From Entonaema liquescens (Eukaryota > Ascomycota > Sordariomycetes > Xylariales > Xylariaceae): DNA of 64,000 nucleotides. Below the pieces are notes generated by a model that had not been told where the DNA came from, did not search any database, and saw only the letters and a list, made by a program, of their open reading frames with translations. The stretch is from NCBI GenBank assembly GCA_902805475.1, contig CADCSX010000006.1, positions 1 to 64,000 of the forward strand. Reading direction: 5' to 3'. Of the stretch, positions 57,112 to 64,000 are shown piece after piece. Position 1 is the first letter of the stretch; each line of letters begins with the position of its first letter. Made by a program: the position numbers and the translations under genes.

Positions 57112-58730
57112 TTAAAAACCGATGTAATCCTTTTGCTGGACGAAATCAAGGTCTTCGTCGCCATCGTTCTTGACAAACTCCTCAACCTCGTCGGAGTCGA
57201 TGTCATCACTGTCCGCTGCTGCGTCATCGTCGTCGCTAGATACGTCCGTCTCTTCAGAAGACGCGCGGTTGTTTGCTTTTCGAAGGACACTCGCCCTTTC
57301 GACGTGAAGCCTCTTACAACCCTTGAGCTTACAAACACCAGTGTTGCTGAAGTCAGGGCATTCGAATACGTGGCGGTCAGGACATTGCGCTCCTTTCTCG
57401 CAGTATCCATAAATTCCAAACGATCGGCATACGGGGTCTGCTGGGGAGTGCGTCGCATGAACATACGAGCACGAGGCGTTATGGCAATTGCCCTTGGCGA
57501 AATGCACGCAGAGGGGGGTTCTCTCTTCTGTAATGTCATGTGAAAGGTCACAAGCGTCACCTTGTAGACATTTACCCTTCAAAAGATAATCTCGGCAGAC
57601 AGCCGTCTTGGAAGCATCGTGGATATACCGACATCCTGGGCCTTTCGGGCATGATCCTACAATCAAGTGTTAGTATCTCTCCCGGGGGTCTTACCACACC
57701 GCAGGTCTCCACGAGTCGCGAGATGGGCTTTTCCGTAGTTTGAAGGAAGACGATACCGGTCCATGAAAAGGTCTTGCACTGCTCGTTGACCTTCTTAACT
57801 CCCCCAGCAAACCTACCAACAGTGGTGCGTCAGCAAGACATTCGGATCTACTATGGGATACATACCGCTGGGCTTTTACGACGCCGTGCCTCACAAGGTT
57901 ACCATGCTTGGTACGATGGAATTTGACACCACCGATGGATGCCACTTTGGGGGTAGCCGAAGGGGGGTTTACGTCGTCTAATAATTGGCTGTCAGCTATC
58001 AAACGCTTGCGACTACATGTCTGTATGCAAAAACGCTTACCAGGTGCTCTCACAAGCTTGCTGCCTTGCTGCACAACTCGAAAGCGAATGCCATCCACTA
58101 CAACCTCGTATGGGGAAGCTGATGCGGGCGCGTTAGGAAGCCCAATGGGTTTACCATTAGCACTACTCTGAAGCATATTGTTCATAAAAGTGACCTTTTC
58201 GCGGCTGTTCCTTTGAAGCTGTTTCTGGCGATGAGTCTGCTCTATGGCGTTGGCACGTTGCTGTGATTCCTTCTCGTAAACAGAAGTGTTGATCAGCTGC
58301 AAATGGCGATCCGTCTTTGTGACCCACGACGGAGACGCGGGATCCGAAGCCTCGTTGGCTGAATCGCTAGTGTCGGCTGCAGGTCGAGATTGCCCATTGA
58401 GAACCAGTGTCTTGTTGCGATAGGCCGGAAGGGGTCTGCCACGTCCACCACGATAACCTCCACGAGGATACGGGGCAGCACGATAATGGGATGCTCGGGA
58501 AGGGGGGTTAGGATCTTTCACATATTAGTATCGCTAGTGATGATAAATAATTGGCGTAACCGAAGATATTTTCGTACCCGAATTCACGCCATCGCGTTGG
58601 GCTTTGTGGCGATTAATTTGACCTGGTTGTAAATGAGCAAGGCGCGTTCAGGAAAAGTAGATGTCATGATGAACGTACCAGCTAATTTGCTGATCTTGGC
58701 CATCAGCTCTTGCTCTTCAGATGTTGGCAT
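57112..58730 (-). CDS. Five-CCCH zinc-finger protein, ZC3H3 type
   Basis: Minus strand, six exons: 58730-58679, 58622-58578, 58514-58041, 57977-57866, 57812-57757, 57656-57112; introns 53-100 nt, two with clear ACTAA branch sites. 427 aa. It starts MPTSEEQELMAKISKLAG. An RGG-like patch (PRGGYRGGRGRP, ~45) is followed by a conserved basic segment (ASIGGVKFHRTKHGNLVRHG). Five tandem CCCH fingers (C-x7/8-C-x4/5-C-x3-H) begin with CKTFSWTGSCPKGPGCRYIH, whose C-x8-C crosses the fifth splice. An acidic tail (SSDDDDAAADSDDID) ends the protein. Finger number and arrangement match ZC3H3, a nuclear mRNA polyadenylation/export factor. The intron at 57978-58040 is a multiple of three without stops. Confidence 0.85.
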
Positions 58731-59620
58731 GGTTGCGACTAAGTGATGGGACGTAAGTTAGGTACTAGAAGTTAGGGAAAATGCCTCGTCAAGCGCAAGG
58801 AAATCTGTTTTTTGGGGAAGAGGAAAAGTTGTCAGATTAAGCGAAGTGGTAATGTAGTGGAATAAAATGATTGCAATGGATATCAGGGGCGCGGCTTCCT
58901 TGCTGAGTGGCAAGAAGAAGAGGGGAATCGATTGGGGTGGAGTTCCGAAGTCACAATGAATAAAGGGAAGCGGAATGCGTGAACAACACTGGCAGTGATT
59001 CTAGTCAGGCGTGGTACTAGAATCACAGTCAATAATTCGGGAGGGTAACTGAGGGTGTCTACAGCTGTGTATGAATGCTTGTTCTGGAGAGAAGCAAACT
59101 TTGAACTGAACTCTTGTACCCTAACAAGATTATATCGTGATGTTTTGCGATTGTGTGATGTCTAAGACGTGAATTGCGGCGCAAGGAAGGTTTGGGGTGG
59201 TTTGGTGGAAAGCAACGGGCCAGGTGGGGGCATTGAACCTTATCTAATCGGTGCGTCGGGTCTAGAAGGCACACCTACGTAGGTGGTACATTAGGTACAC
59301 AGTACCTAGTTCCCATTCAATAGAATGTCGAACTGCTATATGATTACCTAAGATCTTTAACGACCCACCTAATCACAACTGCTTGCAGCGGGTGGCTGAT
59401 TTACATCACTACATCATTAAGCTTTCTTTAGTCCTTGCCTTGACACGAGCCGCGTGCTCGATCCTTTCAACATCAACATCCGAACTGTTCCACTGCATCT
59501 AGCCGCCACATCGTCGCAGCAATCTAAACCTAAATCACTACGACATACAACATTAATCGAGAGAGCTAAATTCTTTTTTTGACATCCTTCCTATTGGATA
59601 CAACGGATACGGCCGTCAGC
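58731..59620. promoter_or_regulatory. Divergent promoter region, CCCH protein/TFIIF beta
   Basis: 890 bp between two start codons facing away from each other. It contains a cluster of GTAGGT/TAGGTAC/GTACCTAG motifs at about 59278-59310. Nothing coding was recognised. Confidence 0.5.
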
Positions 59621-60919
59621 ATGGCTGCACCCCGAGTCAAAGTTGAGCAAGGCATCAAGCCTGAGCCTGGCATTAAGCCCGAAGCTGACGATGCTGGCCC
59701 TTCCCCCGGAGCTATGTCGGAAGATGACATCTACGAAGATGCCGGAGATCTCGAATTCTACGATCCGAACGATGTGCATGATGGAGCTGTTTACTTGACC
59801 CACGTACCAAAATATCTTTACGACGCCTGGGCGAACATGGATGACAATGACGAAATCAGAATCGGTACTCTGCGCCAGTGGTCGGAAGTCGGACCAAATG
59901 GAGAACAAAAGGTGAATCAATACTCATCATTCCGAAACGCCTGTCAATCATAGCTAATCCCGCCATAGCCACGTATAGCTATCCTGTTGGACCATAAACT
60001 TGCGCCCCATCAGCAGATCCCCAAAGAATACAATCTGGAGGTTAAGGACATGAGCCTTACCAATACATTTCTATTCACTGAGCAGGATCTCCCTGGTTAC
60101 AAATCGAAGGCTCAAGGTGCCAATAGCGATATTCCTTCGTACCTTCGTCCGAAGCCAGAACGCCCCCAGCAGAACGCGCAGCCAGAAGCTGAAAAGCGCG
60201 CCCGCAAAGGCCGATATCAACCCTATTACAGAAAGGCCATCCCCAGTCAGTGACGCATTTTCCTCCCCCTCCGCTTCTAGTATCCGCTTCAAAACACTAA
60301 TTGGTCGCAGAGAAAACTGTTCTTGCTGGTCGATTCCGTCATGAACTGAACTGTCGGCCGGCTTGGACAGAGGAGACTAAGCACTGGCTCAGCATAAGAA
60401 ACAACGACGCGATGAAACCGAAGGCCACCACTACGCTTACATCCACCCAAAGACCTAGCGGCGTTATCCAAGCTGGCGCGCATGTTTCCAATGACAAATT
60501 TAGCAACTTCGTTGTAAGTCTTCTCTTGACACTAATACCTAACCCCACCAGTGTGCTAACATCTCCAGCGCACTGGTCCTGATGCCAAGAAGGGCTCCAA
60601 GAAGCAGAAGGAGGAAAAGGCAGCACGTTTACCAAAGAGCGAACTGCGCGATCGTATCTTCAGCTGCTTCGAGCAATTCAACTATTGGTCCATGAAGGCT
60701 TTCAAACAGGTCCTAAACCAGCCTGAGGCTTGGCTGCGAGAGAACTTGGAGGAGGTGGCAATCCTGCACAAGACGGGACGTTTTGCCAACCATTGGGAGC
60801 TAAATTCAGACCACAAGGGAAAACTCAATGTCCTCGATGTCAACGGCGCTGCACCCGATACTGCTCCCGAGGAGGACGAATCGGAGTCTGACGCGGAGAT
60901 GGAGGATGTTCTTCCATAG
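59621..60919 (+). CDS. tfg2: Transcription initiation factor TFIIF subunit beta
   Basis: Four exons, 59621-59911, 59969-60245, 60311-60513, 60569-60919; introns 57, 65 and 55 nt. Together 373 aa. The start is the ATG giving MAAPRVKVEQG; the frame is open upstream only through TTG. The N-terminal acidic region is followed by the dimerisation domain (YLTHVPKYLYDAWANMDDND, EIRIGTLRQW), a linker (SDIPSYLRPKPERP), KTVLAGRFRHELNCRP, and the C-terminal winged-helix domain (LRDRIFSCFEQFNYWSMKAF, LEEVAILHKTGRFANHWELN). An acidic tail ends the protein. TFIIF beta (Tfg2/RAP30) binds RNA polymerase II and recruits it to promoters in the nucleus. All splice joins recover conserved sequence. Confidence 0.93.
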
Positions 60920-61533
60920 TCGGAACACGGAAGAGAATTCCATCGGGAAACACGGGTAGCTTAAAGACCGTACGGTAGGGAAAAGGAGTTGCGGCGTCTT
61001 TTACGGTTATGATACATATTCAGGGACCTTGTACCATAAATGATACCCTCGGCATCGCACAATTAGGACTGAGGTTTAGTGGACAATGTCTGCATGAGAT
61101 CAGACTATATGAAATTCACTATTGCTGCGTAACAGGCTTTGCAGAGTTCATAGAGGAAGCGATTTGTCTTTACATTGAGCGATATGACAGGCGGCAATTC
61201 GTTTCTATTGTTTTTCATAGCTTGATTGCTAATGTCACTATGAGCCAGCTTTTGCGAATACTAACTCACTTGGCATATCTACACATTAAATGAATTACCG
61301 TATATTCTTAAGCATGTACTCAAAATAAGCAATCTTGGGTCGAATTAAATATGAGCCCCCTTTTTACACTTCCATGTACTTCCGTACTCCTCGTGAAGTA
61401 TCTCCTATCTCCATAATTATATTACCTAAATTTCAACCAACCAAAGCTGAAATATCAACGACCCCCTTTTTCTCCTTTCCCCACTCTTCACCATCCACAT
61501 TCATTCCCTTTTTCCACGTACCTTTGTATCACA
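60920..61533. other. Intergenic, nothing recognised
   Basis: About 610 bp between two same-strand genes. An ATG frame at 61009-61293 has no motif and lies where the TFIIF beta 3' UTR is expected. Pyrimidine-rich sequence upstream of 61534 probably belongs to the HAD gene leader. Confidence 0.45.
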
Positions 61534-62393
61534 ATGAGTATCTTTCTGGACTTCGACGGAACCATCACGGTCAAAGACACCGTAGGCGAACTAGCCAACT
61601 TCGCGCTACGAATCAGGGCAGATGAGGGTCAAGACCTGCAGAAGGAGTGGGATGCTGTCGTGACCGCGTACGTCGACGACCACAGCGCACATGCCGATGA
61701 GTATCATCCGCAGCCGCATGCGCGTAGCTTACCAGCGCAAGAGGTAGAGTTTCTACGGCATATGAAGACCGTAGAGACACGCTCGCTTGGTCGCATTAAT
61801 GACTGTCGCCTCTTTAGGGGATTAGCCCGTCGACCTTCCGCGAAGCCGGGCGAGATCTAGTCAAGAAGGGCACGATAACGCTACGGCCTGGGTTCAGCCG
61901 ATTTGTTCAGGAGAGGTTAAAGGAGGGTTGGCGTGTGTGGGTGCTTTCTGTGAATTGGAGCTCTGCGTTTATTGAGGGCGCCTGTGGCGAGTTGCCCAGC
62001 GTCAAGGTTATTGCGAATGATGTGCGTGAAGATGGGTCGATTGCTGGACCGCCGATATTAAACTCAAAGAGCGACGATAGTAGCCATGGCGGAGAGCCGA
62101 GGAACTTGACAAACTCGCATGATAAGCTAGATGCTATGAAAACTGTACTCGAAGCCGAGGGGCTAGCCGGGAAACCGTCTGTCTACTTCGGCGACTCGAC
62201 TACCGATCTAGAATGTCTGCTAGCCGTAGATATGGGGTTTGTTGTTTCAGATAAAGAAGATTCGTCATTGTTAAAGACACTTCGGAGGATAGGGAAAAGT
62301 GTGCCTCATGTTCGGGATCAGGGTACGACGAGTAGTCTTGCTTGGACTTCGAATTATGAAGACATACCAGACCACAAGTTTGTTCATAGATAG
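61534..62393 (+). CDS. HAD-family phosphatase-like protein, frame break
   Basis: Starts MSIFLDFDGTITVKDTV, so HAD motif I (DFDGT) begins at residue 6. The first frame runs to 61860, but homology-type sequence (NDCRLFRG) passes into a second frame at the G-run 61817-61820 and continues ISPSTFREAGRDLVKKG, then VWVLSVNWSSAFIEG (motif II), and VYFGDSTTDLECLLAVDMGF (motif IV). It ends at 62393, about 286 aa if one base is supplied. One extra G in the run would give an uninterrupted protein; no intron explains it because LFRG lies on both sides of the break. The family resembles fungal HAD hydrolases related to yeast Cto1 (YCR015c). Either a sequencing indel or a recent pseudogene. Confidence 0.75.
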
Positions 62394-62515
62394 ACCATCA
62401 ATTGAATACCACCTTTCAATGTCAGCGATTGTATTATTAGAACAACTATTTTTGTTTGATTTATTAACCTTACAAACGAAAGGGCATCCTAAGTCCAATG
62501 TGCTTGCTACCTATT

Positions 62516-63640
62516 TCAAAGTTTAGCCTTAAGCTTTTGATGCTTCGTCGGTCGTGAATTTTGCTCCTCCTGGTCAACAACTTCCTCTTGCGTGTTCGAT
62601 AAAGATGTGCCTCCCCCCTCAATACCATCTATTTCATTCGCTGTAGATACTGTATATTGCGTGGTGAGTTTTACTCCCCCCGAGCGCTTCCGAAAATCCC
62701 TTCTTTCTCATGGATTTCTTTATCAAGTCGCATTCCTCGTATTCCTGGAAACTCCAATGATGTCTGAAGCCATGAGCTTCAAAGTCTTGATATACCTCTT
62801 GTTACATAAACCGAACACTACTGCATTCCTTTACGGTAATGGAGTACGTGACGAGGTGGCTGACAGCTATTATCGCATCGGAATCGGTTGACCCCAGCAC
62901 GGCCTTTGAGCCTTCTCCGATCTTTCGGATCAATTCTTCAGCCTTTAAATCGTCTTATACTTGCGGCTATTATCTAACCCAGCAAATCAAAACTCCTAAG
63001 CATTTCTACTTCATCAGGACCAAGTGTCCTTTCACAATCCTCAAAGTACCTTCTCGCGGTTTTCTTAACCTCGTCGAACTTTTCTACTACTATCAAATAA
63101 TAGATGAATTCCGGTAAATCTGAGCTTTTAAGGCGTCGAGGTGAGCTACACCTATGGTCTGGCTGTATCCATTTAGAATATCGCAGTATAACCTTCCAGC
63201 TTCAAGATATTTCCCTTACCTTTCCAGACAAATCCCTAGATGTACTTTGCATAGCTTGATAATGCTATTATCCTCGTTCATGTACTTTTGGAACGCTTGC
63301 AAGTTGATTTAAGACTATCCTCAGCGTCTGAAAGACCTCCTACTTTCTTTGAAGTTCATATCCAGTTCAGCGGCGTGAGATATCGAGTAGATTAATAGTT
63401 CTATTTCGGGAGCTTTAGATAAGACTAAGGTAGAAACTACCGAAAGGAATTAATATTACCGTAGTTAATTAGCCATTAGAATTATTGGTGGTAAAAAACC
63501 TTGCCTAGCATTTTACACAATCTCATAGTCATATAAGAATAGCCTAGCAGTAATTTTCTCGGGCAATATTCAGGCTTTATAAGGCTTCAGAAAAAGCATG
63601 ACTGTCCCCAGAGTTGGGATGTGCTCAAGGGGCGATTAGG
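62516..63640 (-). pseudogene. Decayed TPR-repeat protein gene
   Basis: The minus strand encodes TPR-like sequence broken by stops and frame changes. From upstream: VLSKAPEIELLIYSISHAAE, then stops, LQAFQKYMNEDNSIIKL, KVHLGICLER, stop, GKYLEAGRLYCDILNGY, AHLDALKAQ, a frame change, FDEVKKTARRYFEDCERTLG, a second frame change, DDLKAEELIRKIGEGSKAVL, and finally the C-terminal tail EEVVDQEEQNSRPTKHQKLK ending at TGA 62516-62518. The spacing resembles kinesin-light-chain-type TPRs, common in fungal NLR and related proteins. Several stops (TAA, TAG, TGA) are single C to T steps from CAA, CAG, CGA. The 5' part is lost or continues past the window's recognisable sequence. Confidence 0.6.
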
Positions 63641-64000
63641 TAAATACAAAGATGAAGAAAAGCCAAGGACCATGGATATCCTAATCCTTTTGGTCTGATA
63701 TATGATCTAGCACATGAGTGGATTGATGACACGCAAAGGCTCATGTGGCATGAACTTAATTCACTCTAGATATCCGTGTACTTCAATGGTTGATAGGCTC
63801 TCTTGCCTCTCTGTTCAGAACTTGGCTACACTATTGCAGCCATACAACGGGGTCCTCTATTAGTTCGTAGTATTATCATGGTCGTAGTTTAATAACAGTA
63901 TTACGCATGCGACCTCATTATCGGGGATTATTCACATACCTCGCACGAGCAATGTGTTTGATGATGACCGCTTTTTAAAACCTTTATCAATCCCTTCGTC
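63641..64000. other. Window end, no gene recognised
   Basis: 360 bp, AT-rich, without a supported frame. It may hold the unrecognised 5' part of the decayed TPR gene. Confidence 0.35.

Noticed and set aside
57109..57543. Plus-strand 144-codon frame
   Set aside because: It is antisense to the CCCH zinc-finger exon, which has strong motif support.

Overview
This window is the left end of a chromosome from a filamentous ascomycete (Pezizomycotina, probably Sordariomycetes). It opens with CCCTAA telomeric repeats. The genes have introns of mostly 35-150 nt with GT..AG ends and CTAAC/CTAAT-type branch sites. The end-proximal DNA is extremely AT-rich in the way expected of repeat-induced point mutation (RIP). 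I cannot name the species.

Layout. 1-238 is telomere plus a decaying hexamer array. 239-3950 is AT-rich subtelomeric DNA; 227-1926 is practically pure A/T with no G, and a small GC island at 1927-2160 carries an inverted interstitial telomere tract. 3951-9661 is gene-poor and holds one Myb/SANT-like gene. 9662-19187 is a same-strand pair: an RGG-rich protein with a C-terminal cysteine motif, and a very large protein joining an NFX1/ZNFX1-like SF1 helicase to three CbxX/CfxQ-type AAA+ ATPase domains. From 21.4 kb inwards the content becomes ordinary euchromatin: Apq12-like membrane protein, GPN3 GTPase, S-adenosylmethionine synthetase, a small hypothetical, the Rad17/Rad24 clamp loader, a questin-oxidase family protein, a UBE3D-like E3, ATP synthase subunit 4 and Noc4.

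39.5-44.3 kb contains no intact gene but carries several coherent, stop-interrupted coding relics. A bZIP factor with a predicted transmembrane segment follows (44950-46800), then a 6.3-kb stretch without a recognisable gene. The right-hand part has a Nif1/Dsf2-like Sel1-repeat protein, a five-finger CCCH protein of ZC3H3 type, TFIIF beta, a HAD-family hydrolase with a one-base frame break, and a decayed TPR-protein gene on the minus strand.

How the genes fit together. Most are unrelated housekeeping functions: transcription (TFIIF beta, GPN3), RNA processing (CCCH protein, Noc4), DNA-damage checkpoint (Rad17), energy (ATP4) and methyl donor supply (SAM synthetase). The least understood unit is the helicase/AAA+ gene and its RGG-protein neighbour. 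Exon boundaries were inferred by hand from splice signals and reading-frame continuity; each join was checked for phase. Two genes (the Nif1-like and HAD genes) have a frame break that I cannot resolve from sequence alone.
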